Below, piece after piece: positions 51,853 through 60,178 of a stretch of 64,000 nucleotides of DNA (the stretch's first letter is position 1; each line of letters starts with the position of its first letter). The stretch covers positions 2,688,501-2,752,500 of the forward strand of contig NZ_AP025591.1 of the NCBI RefSeq assembly GCF_023169945.1. The letters run 5' to 3'. The position numbers and the translations under genes are program-made. This DNA is from Anaeromyxobacter oryzae (lineage in GTDB: Bacteria; Myxococcota; Myxococcia; Myxococcales; Anaeromyxobacteraceae). The notes beneath the pieces were generated by a model, which was not told the origin of the DNA, made no database searches, and saw nothing but the letters and a program-made list of their open reading frames with translations.

Positions 51853-54800
51853 GTGCGCGCACCGCTCTCGTCGTTGCTCCTCGTCGCCGCCGTCGTCGCC
51901 GTGCCGGTCGTGATCGGCGCGCGGATCGCCGTGGCCGATCCGTCGCGCGCTGTCGTGAGCCCCCCTCACCCCGGCCCTCTCCCCCCGCGCACGAGCGACG
52001 CGGGAACCGACGGCGCGCGGGGGGAGAGGGAGGATCCGGCGGAGGCAGGCGCTCGCGCATCGGTCGGCGATGGTGCGCGGGGGGAGAGGGAGGATCCGGC
52101 GGTGGCGGGCTCGCGCGCGGCGGTCGGCGATGGCGCGCGGGGGGAGAGGGGGGATCCAGCGGTGGCGGGCTCGCGCGCGGCGGTCGGCGATGGTGCGCGG
52201 GGGGAGCTCTCGGACCCGGGCTCTCGGGCGCCGGTCGGCGACGCCCTCATCCAGCTCCCGGCCGCGAAGGCCGACGCGCCCCTCGCGCTCACCGCGTCCG
52301 ACGGCACCGGCCTCGTCCTCGAGGCGGTCGACGCGCGCGCCGTCGTGAACGACCCGCTCGCGTTCACCGAGCTGCACCTCACCTTCCGCAACCCGGAGGA
52401 CCGGGTGCTCGAGGGACAGTTCCGGATCACGCTCCCGCGCGGCGCGAGCCTCTCCCGGTTCGCGATGTGGACGGGGGCGGCGTGGCAGGAGGGCGAGGTG
52501 GTGGAGCTGCAGGCGGCGCGGCGCGCCTACGAGGACTTCCTCCACCGGCGGCAGGATCCGGCGCTGCTCGAGCAGGCGCCCGGGAACGCCTTCTCCGCGC
52601 GGGTGTTCCCGATCCCGGCGCGCGGGACGAAGGAGCTCGTCGTCTCCTGGTCGCAGGAGCTCGCCGGCGCCGGGTCGCCGTTCGTGCTGCCGCTCGCGGG
52701 GCTCCCGCGGCTCGGGCGGCTCGACGTCCGGGTGATCGACGAGACCTCCGGAGCGCCGCGCGTGCTCGAGCGGCACGAGACCGCCTTCGCGCCGACCGGC
52801 GATCTCGCGCTCCGCCCCGCGCGCCGCGTCGCGGGGCTCCGCGCCGGCGACCTCGCGGTCGTGCGGGTCCGGCCCGTCGACGCGGCGGAGGCGGACCCGG
52901 TCCGGAACCTGGTCGTCCTCGTCGACACGAGCGCGTCGAGGGCCCTCGGCCTCGGCGCGTCGCTCGACCTCGTGTCCGGGCTCGCCCGCGGCCTCGGCGC
53001 GGCGGCCGGACCGGACGCACCCTTCGCGCTCGCCGTCTTCGACCAGGACGCCGAGCTCGTCCACGACGGCCGCGTCGCGGGGCTCGCGCCGGAGCGGATC
53101 GCGTCCCTCCGCGCCCGGGGCGCACTCGGCGCCTCGGATCTCGCCGGCGCGCTCCGGTCCGCGCGCACCTGGCTCGCCCGCGCGCCGGGGCGGTACACGC
53201 GGGTCGTGCTCGTGACGGACGGCGTCGTCACCGCGGGTCCCGAGGACGGCGTCGCCCTCGCCCGGGCGGCGCTCGCCCTCCGGGACGTCGGCGCGGAGCG
53301 GATTGACGCCGTCGCGGTGGGCGGGATCCGCGACGAGGCCTCGCTCGCGCGGATCGTCACCGCCGGCCTGGCCCGCGACGGCGCGGTCATCGACGGGACC
53401 GCCCCGGCCGCCGAGGTGCTCGACCGCCTCGGGCGGGCGACCCGCTCCGGCCTCGCGGTCGCCGCGGAGGGCGCGCGCTGGGTGTGGCCCGGACGCCTCG
53501 ACGGCGTCCAGGCCGGAGAGGACGTGCTCGTGTACGCGTCGATCCCGGAGCATCTGCCGGTCCGGCTCACGGTCGGCGGCCGCACCTTCACCCCCGCCGT
53601 CGTCGAGGTCGCCCCGCCGGAGCGGCCGCTCGTCGGCCGCGCGAGCGCTCGCGCGCGCATCGCCGCGATGCTCGGCACCCGCGACCGGCTGCCCGAGACG
53701 GCGCGCGCGGAGCGGGAGGCGCTCCGCCGGAGCATCGTGGACGTCTCGGTCGGCGCGCGTGTGCTGTCCCCGTTCACCGCGCTCCTCGTGCTCGAGACGG
53801 AGGCCGACTACGCGCGCGCCGGGATCGATCGCAGGGCGCTCGCGGACGTGCTCGTGGTGGGCGACCGCGGGCTCGCGCTCCTCGACCGGCGGACGGTCGC
53901 GGGCCCGCTCCAGCTCGCGGGGAAGCATCGCGGCGCCGCCGCCGTGGAGCGAGACGCGGCGCCGGACCTGCGCGCCGATCCCCGCGCGGTCCCGGTCGCC
54001 GCGCCCTCCGCCGCCGGTGCGGGAGCCACCGTGGCGAGCGCGGCGGCACCGCGGAGCGCGGAGCGGATGACGAGCGCGGCTCCGACCCGCGACGAAGCGT
54101 ACCGGGTCGAGGAGGCGAAGGAAGCCGCTCCCGCGGTCGCGGCGGAGCCCCTCCCGCGCCCCGGCGCGCTCGCCCCTGGAGCGCCGCCGGTCGCCGCGCC
54201 GGCGCCCGCGCTCCGGACCGCGCCGTCGGCGCGCCGCAACGACGCCGCGCTCGAGATCGCGGGCGACCCCGACCCGGGTCCGTTCGCCGGAGGCGTGGCG
54301 CCGTACACCGGCCGCTTCGCACAGGTGATGTCGCTCCTGCAGAAGAACCTCTCCGCCCCCGCACGGAAGGCGGCGGAGGACTGGGTCGCATCCTCTCCGG
54401 GAGACGTCCTCGCCCTGGTCGCCCTCGGCGAGGCGTGCGAGCGCGCCGGAGAGCTCCGCCGCGCCGCCCGGGCCTACGGCTCCCTCATCGATCTCTTCCC
54501 GAACCGCGCCGACCTCCGCCGCTTCGCGGGAGAGCGGCTCGAGCGGCTGCCCATGACGATCGCCGGCGCCCTGGCGGTCGACACCTACCGGAAGGCCGCG
54601 GCGCAGCGCCCCGATCACCCCGCGAGCCACCGCCTCCTCGGCTTCGCGCTCCTCCGCGCAGGCGACCTCGCGGGCGCCTTCGACGCTCTCGCGACGGGGC
54701 TCGCCCGCGAGTACCCGGAGGGCCGGTTCGCCGGCGCGCACCAGATCCTCGCCGAGGACCTCGGCCTCGTCGCGGCGGCCTGGTCGCGCGCCGAGCCGAA

Positions 54801-55215
54801 GCGCGCCGCCGGCATCGCCGCCCGGCTCGCGGCCGCCGGCGGGACGCGCGAGGACGGCCCGTCGCTCCGGTTCGTGCTCACCTGGGAGACGGACGCGAAC
54901 GACGTGGACTTCCACGTGGTGGACGGCGCGGGCGCCCGCGCGTTCTATGGCAACCCCGAGCTCGCCTCCGGCGGCCGCCTGTACGCGGACGTGACCACCG
55001 GGTACGGCCCGGAGTGCTTCACGATCCGCGGGACGCCGGCCGGCTTCCCTTACCAGCTCGGCGCGCACTACTACGCACGGGGCCCGATGGGCTACGGCAT
55101 GGGGAAGCTCGAGATCGTGCGGCACGACGGCCGCGGCAACCTGCGCTTCGAGGAGCGGCCGTTCGTGGTGATGCAGGACCGCGCGTTCGTGGACCTCGGC
55201 GTCCTCGAGCGCTGA
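51853..55215 (+). CDS. Secreted VIT/vWA-domain protein with TPR and YfaP-like C-terminus
   Basis: 1120 residues from a GTG with GAGGTG before it. Signal peptide (about 1-28), a low-complexity segment (about 30-130) made by an inserted repeat and three 20-residue tandem copies, VIT domain (about 145-270, VVNDPLAFTELHLTFRNPED; RRAYEDFLHRRQDPALLEQ), vWA domain with the metal-site motif DTSAS (358-362) and LVTDGVVTAGPEDG, a variable linker, helical repeats (about 810-950) and a C-terminal YfaP/DUF2135-like domain (FVLTWETDANDVDFHVVDG). VIT-vWA proteins resemble inter-alpha-trypsin inhibitor heavy chains and act as surface adhesins or assembly factors. No operon partner. The inserted segment has no counterpart in the family. 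Confidence 0.93.
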   Translation: MRAPLSSLLLVAAVVAVPVVIGARIAVADPSRAVVSPPHPGPLPPRTSDAGTDGARGEREDPAEAGARASVGDGARGEREDPAVAGSRAAVGDGARGERGDPAVAGSRAAVGDGARGELSDPGSRAPVGDALIQLPAAKADAPLALTASDGTGLVLEAVDARAVVNDPLAFTELHLTFRNPEDRVLEGQFRITLPRGASLSRFAMWTGAAWQEGEVVELQAARRAYEDFLHRRQDPALLEQAPGNAFSARVFPIPARGTKELVVSWSQELAGAGSPFVLPLAGLPRLGRLDVRVIDETSGAPRVLERHETAFAPTGDLALRPARRVAGLRAGDLAVVRVRPVDAAEADPVRNLVVLVDTSASRALGLGASLDLVSGLARGLGAAAGPDAPFALAVFDQDAELVHDGRVAGLAPERIASLRARGALGASDLAGALRSARTWLARAPGRYTRVVLVTDGVVTAGPEDGVALARAALALRDVGAERIDAVAVGGIRDEASLARIVTAGLARDGAVIDGTAPAAEVLDRLGRATRSGLAVAAEGARWVWPGRLDGVQAGEDVLVYASIPEHLPVRLTVGGRTFTPAVVEVAPPERPLVGRASARARIAAMLGTRDRLPETARAEREALRRSIVDVSVGARVLSPFTALLVLETEADYARAGIDRRALADVLVVGDRGLALLDRRTVAGPLQLAGKHRGAAAVERDAAPDLRADPRAVPVAAPSAAGAGATVASAAAPRSAERMTSAAPTRDEAYRVEEAKEAAPAVAAEPLPRPGALAPGAPPVAAPAPALRTAPSARRNDAALEIAGDPDPGPFAGGVAPYTGRFAQVMSLLQKNLSAPARKAAEDWVASSPGDVLALVALGEACERAGELRRAARAYGSLIDLFPNRADLRRFAGERLERLPMTIAGALAVDTYRKAAAQRPDHPASHRLLGFALLRAGDLAGAFDALATGLAREYPEGRFAGAHQILAEDLGLVAAAWSRAEPKRAAGIAARLAAAGGTREDGPSLRFVLTWETDANDVDFHVVDGAGARAFYGNPELASGGRLYADVTTGYGPECFTIRGTPAGFPYQLGAHYYARGPMGYGMGKLEIVRHDGRGNLRFEERPFVVMQDRAFVDLGVLER
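51960..52037 (+). repeat. Dispersed CCCTCACCCCGG element inside a coding sequence
   Basis: CCCCCTCACCCCGGCCCTCT at the left and GGGGGGAGAGGGAGGATCC at the right flank a variable centre. The same ends occur at 59836-59898 in intergenic DNA. The arms are complementary (CTCTCCCCCC with GGGGGGAGAG), so it can form a hairpin. It is inserted in frame after the signal peptide of the VIT/vWA gene. Confidence 0.75.
52021..52206 (+). repeat. Three tandem 60-bp units in the VIT/vWA gene
   Basis: Units at 52021-52080, 52081-52140 and 52141-52200 each start GGGGAGAGGG and end GGCGATGGTGCGCGG or nearly so; a fourth begins at 52201 and breaks off. They encode 20-residue repeats of the form GEREDPAVAGSRAAVGDGAR. 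The first unit contains the right end of the dispersed element, so the tandem array grew from it. Confidence 0.85.
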
Positions 55216-55376
55216 GAGCGGTCGCTCGCCGCGCTCCCGCGGCCGGGTCACCGGCGCGGGGTGCGGCGTCCCTTCACTTTTCTTCACGGATCCTGCGCGA
55301 ATTCGTATTTGTGTTCGCCCGGGCCGTGGTTACGGATCATCTGCGCGGCCGGTCTGCCCGGCCGCACGGGTGCTCC

Positions 55377-57236
55377 ATGAACAGGAAGACCGCCGGATTC
55401 AACCTCGCCTACGTGCTCCTCGCCGCCTTCGGCGTGCTCCTCCTCCAGGACTGGTGGGTCCGCTCGCAGGCGGTCGCGACGCTCCCCTACTCGGAGTTCC
55501 AGAAGCTCGTCCGCGAGAACAAGGTCGCGAAGGTGGTGGTCTCGCAGGACCAGGTCTCCGGCGACCTCAAGGAGGCGCTGAACGGGAAGACCCGCTTCGT
55601 CACGGTCCGCGTCGATCCCGAGATGGCGAAGGAGCTCGACGCGCACGGCGTCACCTACGCCGGCCGCTTCGAGAACGAGATCGTCCCGCTCGTCCTGTCC
55701 TGGGTCCTCCCCATCGCGCTCTTCCTCGGGGTCTGGATGTTCCTCGGCAGACGGATGGCGAAGCAGCTCGGCGGGCCGGGCGCCGGGGGGCTCATGGCGA
55801 TCGGCAAGTCGAAGGCGAAGGTCTACGTGGAGACCGACACCAAGGTGACCTTCGCGGACGTCGCCGGCGTGGACGAGGCCAAGGAGGAGCTGAAGGAGAT
55901 CGTCTCGTTCCTGAAGGACCCCAAGGGCTACGGCCGGCTCGGCGCGCGCATGCCCAAGGGCGTGCTCCTCGTGGGCCCGCCCGGCACCGGCAAGACGCTG
56001 CTCGCGAAGGCCGTCGCCGGCGAGGCCAGCGTCCCGTTCTTCTCGATCAGCGGCTCGGAGTTCGTCGAGATGTTCGTCGGCGTCGGCGCCGCGCGCGTCC
56101 GCGACCTCTTCGAGCAGGCCCGGGCCAAGGCGCCGGCGATAATCTTCATCGACGAGCTCGATGCGCTTGGGCGCGCCCGCGCCGCGGCCGGCGTGTTCGG
56201 CGGCGGCCACGACGAGAAGGAGCAGACGCTGAACCAGCTCCTCGTCGAGCTCGACGGGTTCGACCCGACCGCCGGCATCGTGCTCCTCGGCGCCACCAAC
56301 CGGCCCGAGGTCCTCGACCCAGCGCTGCTCCGCGCCGGCCGCTTCGACCGGCAGGTGCTCGTCGATCGACCCGACCGCATCGGCCGCCGCGAGATCCTGC
56401 AGGTGCACACGAAGACGGTGCTCCTCGACGAGTCGGTGAAGCTCGAGGAGGTGGCGGCGCTCACGCCCGGCTTCACCGGCGCCGACCTCGCGAACCTGGT
56501 GAACGAGGCGGCCCTGGTCGCGACCCGGCGGTCCGCCGAGAAGATCTCGATGCAGGACTTCAACCTCGCCATCGAGCGCATCGTCGCCGGGCTCGAGAAG
56601 AAGAACCGGCTCCTGAACCCGAAGGAGCGGGAGGTCGTCGCGCACCACGAGATGGGGCACGCCCTCGTCTCCGCGGCGCTCCCCGGCGCCGACGCGGTGC
56701 ACAAGATCTCGATCATCCCCCGCGGCATCGGCGCGCTCGGCTACACCATCCAGCGCCCGACCGAGGACCGCTACCTCATGACGCGCGAGGAGCTCGAGAA
56801 CAAGATGGCGGTCCTCCTGGGCGGGCGCGCCGCGGAGCACCTCGTCTTCGGCCACCTGTCGACCGGCGCCGCCGACGACCTCTCGAAGGCCACCGAGATC
56901 GCCCGGAGCATGGTCACGCGCTACGGCATGGGCGGCCGCCTCGGCCCGGTCACGTACGAGACCGAGCCGAACGGCTTCCTCGGACTGCCGGGCGGGACGC
57001 GCCGCCTCTACGCCGAGGAGACCGCGAGAGAGATCGACGTGGCGGTCCGGGAGCTCGTGGAGAACGCCTTCCAGCGGGCGCGCGGGATCCTGACCGCGAA
57101 CCGGAACCTCCTCGACGAGAGCGCCCGGGTGCTGCTCGCGAAGGAGACCCTGGCGGGCGCGGAGCTCGAGGCGGTGCTCGGGAAGGTCCGGGCGGAGGGG
57201 CCGAGGGTCGCCGCGGCGGTGCCGGCGGCGAGGTAG
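55377..57236 (+). CDS. ftsH: ATP-dependent zinc metalloprotease FtsH
   Basis: 619 residues. Two N-terminal membrane segments ([19 protein letters not shown], about 7-25, and [19 protein letters not shown], about 105-123) enclose a short periplasmic part. AAA+ domain: Walker A GPPGTGKT (about 200), pore loop [15 protein letters not shown], Walker [12 protein letters not shown], second region of homology [20 protein letters not shown]. Zinc protease site HEMGH (424-428) with a later Asp in [14 protein letters not shown]. It degrades misfolded membrane proteins and regulators. The pore-adjacent loop reads [16 protein letters not shown] rather than GRQRGAGxGGGHDE. An AT-richer stretch at 55276-55318 may hold the promoter (TTCACG-17-TATTTG, weak). 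Confidence 0.97.
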   Translation: MNRKTAGFNLAYVLLAAFGVLLLQDWWVRSQAVATLPYSEFQKLVRENKVAKVVVSQDQVSGDLKEALNGKTRFVTVRVDPEMAKELDAHGVTYAGRFENEIVPLVLSWVLPIALFLGVWMFLGRRMAKQLGGPGAGGLMAIGKSKAKVYVETDTKVTFADVAGVDEAKEELKEIVSFLKDPKGYGRLGARMPKGVLLVGPPGTGKTLLAKAVAGEASVPFFSISGSEFVEMFVGVGAARVRDLFEQARAKAPAIIFIDELDALGRARAAAGVFGGGHDEKEQTLNQLLVELDGFDPTAGIVLLGATNRPEVLDPALLRAGRFDRQVLVDRPDRIGRREILQVHTKTVLLDESVKLEEVAALTPGFTGADLANLVNEAALVATRRSAEKISMQDFNLAIERIVAGLEKKNRLLNPKEREVVAHHEMGHALVSAALPGADAVHKISIIPRGIGALGYTIQRPTEDRYLMTREELENKMAVLLGGRAAEHLVFGHLSTGAADDLSKATEIARSMVTRYGMGGRLGPVTYETEPNGFLGLPGGTRRLYAEETAREIDVAVRELVENAFQRARGILTANRNLLDESARVLLAKETLAGAELEAVLGKVRAEGPRVAAAVPAAR

Positions 57237-57249
57237 GGGAGCCGCGCCC

Positions 57250-57477
57250 TCACGGCCGCGGCGACGTCCGGGCGAGCTCTCTCACCCGCAGCGCCCGGCC
57301 CTCGAGCTCCGGCCACCGCTCGTGCCGGACGTAGAACACGTCGTCGCGCGAGCGGAACCCGAGCGGAACGAGCGGGCCGCATCCCTCGCGCACCGGCTCG
57401 TCGACGGTGACCGCGTCGGCCGGAAGCGCGTGCTCCCGGCCAGACTCCACCTCCAGCACGAAGACCGTGTAAGCCAT
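57250..57477 (-). CDS. Small hypothetical protein
   Basis: 75 residues (MAYTVFVLEVESGREHALPA...). Beta-rich and acidic, no signal peptide, no cysteine pair except a single Cys in EGCGPLVPLG. The start has a G-run before it (CCGGGGGC). Codon positions show the usual GC pattern, and no better frame covers this gap between ftsH (convergent, 13 bp) and the cardiolipin synthase gene. Family not recognised. Confidence 0.6.
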   Translation of the reverse strand: MAYTVFVLEVESGREHALPADAVTVDEPVREGCGPLVPLGFRSRDDVFYVRHERWPELEGRALRVRELARTSPRP

Positions 57478-57720
57478 GCCCCCGGACCCCCGGGGACATG
57501 CGCCTGAACCTCGCCCGCGCACGTCCCCTGCGGCGAGCACGAAGCTAGCGCAGCGCGTCCGGGTGAAGGCCGCGCCCGTTGTCGCGCGCGCGTCGCCACG
57601 CGCCCGGGGTCGCACGACGGCGTTGGGATCGCGGCGGACGCGCCTCGGCGCGCGAGCCTCCAGCCGCGACCACGACCGACCCGCCCGGGCCCGCTTCCCC
57701 CTCGACGTACCGCTCGCCCG

Positions 57721-59160
57721 ATGGTTCGATGGCGAGCGGTGCTCCACGATCTCTGGACGCTCGTCGCGGGCCTGCTCGCGCTCGGCGTGGCCCTCGCCGC
57801 GTCGGCGCACGCCGTCCTGCACAAGCGGGACGTCCGGGCGGCCCTGGGCTGGGTCGCGATCATCTGGTTCGCGCCGGCGATCGGCGCGGCCGCGTACCTC
57901 GTGTTCGGCGTGAACCGGATCCGGCGGCGCGCCCAGGCGCTCCGGCTCCCGGACGTGCGCGCGCGACCGGAGGACCTGCCGCCCCCGGCGCGGCTCCCGC
58001 CTGCCGCCGAGCACCTCCGCCCGCTCGTGCAGCTCGCGGACGCCATCGTCCGCCGCCCGCTCGTCGCGGGGAACTCGGTGGAGCTCCTCGAGGGCGGCGC
58101 GCAGGTCTACCCGGCGATGCTCGCGGCCATCGACGCCGCCGAGCTGTCGGTCACCTTCTGCACGTACATCTTCGACCCGGGCCTCGCCGGCGACGCGTTC
58201 GTCGAGGCGCTCGCGCGGGCACGCGAGCGCGGCGTGCACGTCCGCGTCCTCATCGACGCCATCGGCGTCCGCTACCGCTGGCCCCCGATCCACCGGAGGC
58301 TCCGCAAGCGCGGCATCCGGACGGAGCTGTTCCTTCCGCGGCTTACGCCGGCGTGGCTCCCGTTCGTCAACCTCCGCAACCACCGCAAGCTCCTCGTCGT
58401 GGACGGCCGGATCGGCTTCACCGGGGGCATGAACGTCCGCGACGACTTCCTGCCCGGGCTCGGACGGCCCGCGCCGTACGTCGACATGCAGGCGCGGCTC
58501 GAGGGGCCGGTCGTGGCGCACCTCCAGTCCGCCTTCGCCGAGGACTGGCTCTTCACCGCCGGCGAGCCGCTCGAGGGGAACACGTTCTTCCCGCCGCTCC
58601 CCGCCGCCGGGCCGGTCATCGCCCGCGGCGTGCCCGACGGCCCGGACGAGGACTTCGAGACGATCCGCTGGCTCCTGCTCGGCGCGCTCGCCGCCGCCCG
58701 CTCGCGGGTCCGGATCGTGACGCCGTACTTCCTCCCGGACGCGACGCTCGTCACGGCGCTCAACGTGGCGGCGCTCCGCGGGGTCGAGGTCGACGTGGTC
58801 CTGCCCGCGCGCTCGAACCTGCCGGTCGTGCACTGGGCGCAGACCGCCCAGCTCTGGCAGGTGCTCGAGCGCGGCTGCCGCGTCTGGTTCACACCGCCCC
58901 CGTTCGACCACACGAAGGCGATGACCGTGGACGGCGCCTGGTCGCTCCTCGGGTCCGCGAACTGGGATCCGCGGAGCCTCCGCCTCAACTTCGAGTTCGA
59001 CGTGGAGGCGTACGATCCCGATCTCGCCACGCGCGTCGACGCGCTCGTGGACGCGCGGCTCGCGGTCGCGAAGCAGGTGACGCTCGAGGAGGTGGACCGC
59101 CGGGCGCTGGCGCTGCGGCTCAGGGACGGGGTGGCGCGGCTGTTCTCGCCGTATCTTTGA
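57721..59160 (+). CDS. cls: Cardiolipin synthase-like phospholipase D-family enzyme
   Basis: 479 residues: two N-terminal membrane segments (about 10-32 and 43-63, typical of bacterial Cls) and two phospholipase D half-sites, NHRKLLVVDGRIGFTGG (His 221) and DHTKAMTVDGAWSLLGSANW (His 397). Both HxK motifs are intact. Cls joins two phosphatidylglycerols to cardiolipin at the inner membrane. ATG without a Shine-Dalgarno sequence; TACCGC lies 7 nt upstream. The 243-bp region before it has no gene. Confidence 0.93.
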   Translation: MVRWRAVLHDLWTLVAGLLALGVALAASAHAVLHKRDVRAALGWVAIIWFAPAIGAAAYLVFGVNRIRRRAQALRLPDVRARPEDLPPPARLPPAAEHLRPLVQLADAIVRRPLVAGNSVELLEGGAQVYPAMLAAIDAAELSVTFCTYIFDPGLAGDAFVEALARARERGVHVRVLIDAIGVRYRWPPIHRRLRKRGIRTELFLPRLTPAWLPFVNLRNHRKLLVVDGRIGFTGGMNVRDDFLPGLGRPAPYVDMQARLEGPVVAHLQSAFAEDWLFTAGEPLEGNTFFPPLPAAGPVIARGVPDGPDEDFETIRWLLLGALAAARSRVRIVTPYFLPDATLVTALNVAALRGVEVDVVLPARSNLPVVHWAQTAQLWQVLERGCRVWFTPPPFDHTKAMTVDGAWSLLGSANWDPRSLRLNFEFDVEAYDPDLATRVDALVDARLAVAKQVTLEEVDRRALALRLRDGVARLFSPYL

Positions 59161-59232
59161 GGCGGTCCGCGAGCACTCGGAGCGGGAACCCGCATACGAG
59201 CGCCGCGCCGCCACGCGGGTTAAGCCCCGCGC

Positions 59233-59595
59233 ATGCCGACCCTCATCGAGAAGCCGACCGTCGTCGCCGCGGCGGGGAACAAGCCGAAGCGGATCGAGGA
59301 GTACGTGGGGCGCGTGAACAGCGGCACCGCCGCCGTGAGCGTCGCGCGGATGGTGAGCCCGGGCGGCTGGGTGGAGCCGGGGCAGACGCCCGCGTTCGAC
59401 GAGTACACCGTCGTGCTGCGGGGCGTGCTCCGCGTCGCGAGCCGGGACGGGAGCGTGGACGTCCGGGCGGGGCAGGCGGTGATCGCGCGGGCCGGCGAGT
59501 GGGTCCGCTACTCGACGCCGGAGGCGGAGGGGGCGGAGTACGTCGCGGTGTGCCTGCCGGCGTTCTCGCCGGAGAGCGTGCATCGGGATTCTTGA
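59233..59595 (+). CDS. Cupin-domain protein
   Basis: 120 residues forming one cupin. Motif 1 is reduced (GQTPAFDEYTVVLRGVLRV, with E and Y but only partial His ligands), motif 2 is GQAVIARAGEWVRYSTPE. The loss of the usual His residues suggests a binding rather than an oxygenase role; the form is like EutQ/ethanolamine-type cupins. TAAGCC is 6 nt before the ATG and no ribosome binding site is visible. Single gene, followed by the repeat hotspot. Confidence 0.88.
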   Translation: MPTLIEKPTVVAAAGNKPKRIEEYVGRVNSGTAAVSVARMVSPGGWVEPGQTPAFDEYTVVLRGVLRVASRDGSVDVRAGQAVIARAGEWVRYSTPEAEGAEYVAVCLPAFSPESVHRDS

Positions 59596-59610
59596 AGCCG
59601 GAGGCGTCGA

Positions 59611-59640
59611 ACCGTTCGTGGTTCGACAAGCTCACCACGA
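59611..59640. repeat. REP-type hairpin, GTTCGTGG type
   Basis: ACCGTTCGTGG and CCACGA flank TTCGACAAGCTCA. The loop and stem align with the copy at 13061-13095; here the right arm is truncated. Confidence 0.65.
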
Positions 59641-59669
59641 GCTGATTCCGTCAGATCCGCATCGGCGGG

Positions 59670-59717
59670 CCTTCGACTCCGCGGCCGCGGAGCGGCCGCC
59701 ACGCTCAGGGCGAACGG
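59670..59717. repeat. REP-type element with NotI-like inner hairpin
   Basis: CCTTCGACTCC ... CGCTCAGGGCGAACGG with an inner hairpin GCGGCCGC-GGA-GCGGCCGC (59681-59699). Same ends as at 46798 and 62010. Confidence 0.65.
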
Positions 59718-59743
59718 GGGGTTGTGGATGAACCCGAGCCTCT

Positions 59744-59820
59744 CCCGTGCCCGTGCCCGTAAACGTGCCCGGCTTCTCCGTGCCCGTGACCCGCCTCCCG
59801 TGGCCCGTGGCCCCTGCCCC
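59744..59820 (+). repeat. Dispersed GTGCCC-rich repeat, copy 3
   Basis: Same core as at 20387 and 43117 (AAACGTGCCCGGCTTCTCCG, then TGGCCCGTGGCCCC). Confidence 0.8.
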
Positions 59821-59835
59821 GGGCGACGCGAGCGG

Positions 59836-59898
59836 CCCCCCTCACCCCGGCCCTCTCCCCCCGCTACGCTTCGCTTCGCGGGGGGAGAGGGAGGAATC
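59836..59898 (+). repeat. Dispersed CCCTCACCCCGG hairpin element, intergenic copy
   Basis: CCCCCTCACCCCGGCCCTCT, a centre TACGCTTCGCTTCG and GGGGGGAGAGGGAGGAATCC. The arms are complementary. Same ends as the copy inside the VIT/vWA gene. Confidence 0.78.
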
Positions 59899-59942
59899 CT
59901 CTTGATCCCCTCACCGACCGCGACCTGCAACCGCGGCGTGCA

Positions 59943-60102
59943 ACCTCGACCTCGACCTCGGACCTCCACCTCGATCTGGATCTGGATCTGCTCCCGACCG
60001 TGACCTCGCCCTCGCCCTCGCCCTCGACCGCGACCTGGATCTGGACCGCGACCGCGACCTGGACCTGGACCCCGACCCTCTTCAACCGCGACCCCGACCC
60101 TC
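59943..60102 (+). repeat. Degenerate hexanucleotide tract
   Basis: About 160 bp of period-6 sequence made of ACCTCG, ATCTGG, CCCTCG, ACCGCG, ACCTGG and ACCCCG units with a few shifts. All fit the pattern NCCNNG/NTCTGG. It looks like slippage-grown DNA and lies 76-235 bp before the DUF2157 gene. Confidence 0.75.
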
Positions 60103-60178
60103 TGCGTCGAACCGTCTCACCCCGCGCGCCGCAGCCTCCCCCCTCCGGTGGTAGGCTCGCGCGCCAGGAGGGTCTCCA

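Larger units (their letters stand above)
59596..60178. other. Repeat-filled 583-bp intergenic region
   Basis: No gene is supported. It contains five repeat types in a row: two REP-type elements, a GTGCCC-rich copy, a CCCTCACCCCGG hairpin and a degenerate hexamer tract, and ends with the GGAGGG ribosome binding site of the DUF2157 gene. Confidence 0.75.

Noticed and set aside
52021..52206. Possible CRISPR array from regular 60-bp repeats
   Set aside because: The whole 60-bp unit repeats, there are no unique spacers, and it is translated as part of the VIT/vWA protein.
51724..55287. A 1187-codon minus-strand open frame opposite the VIT/vWA gene
   Set aside because: It is dense in Arg, Glu, Asp and His with no domain, as expected for the antisense frame of GC-rich coding DNA. 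The plus strand carries clear VIT, vWA and YfaP-like motifs.
55283..55311. TTCACG-17-TATTTG as ftsH promoter or heat-shock promoter
   Set aside because: Only 4 and 3 matches to the consensus hexamers and no sigma-32 pattern; kept as a remark in the ftsH entry only.
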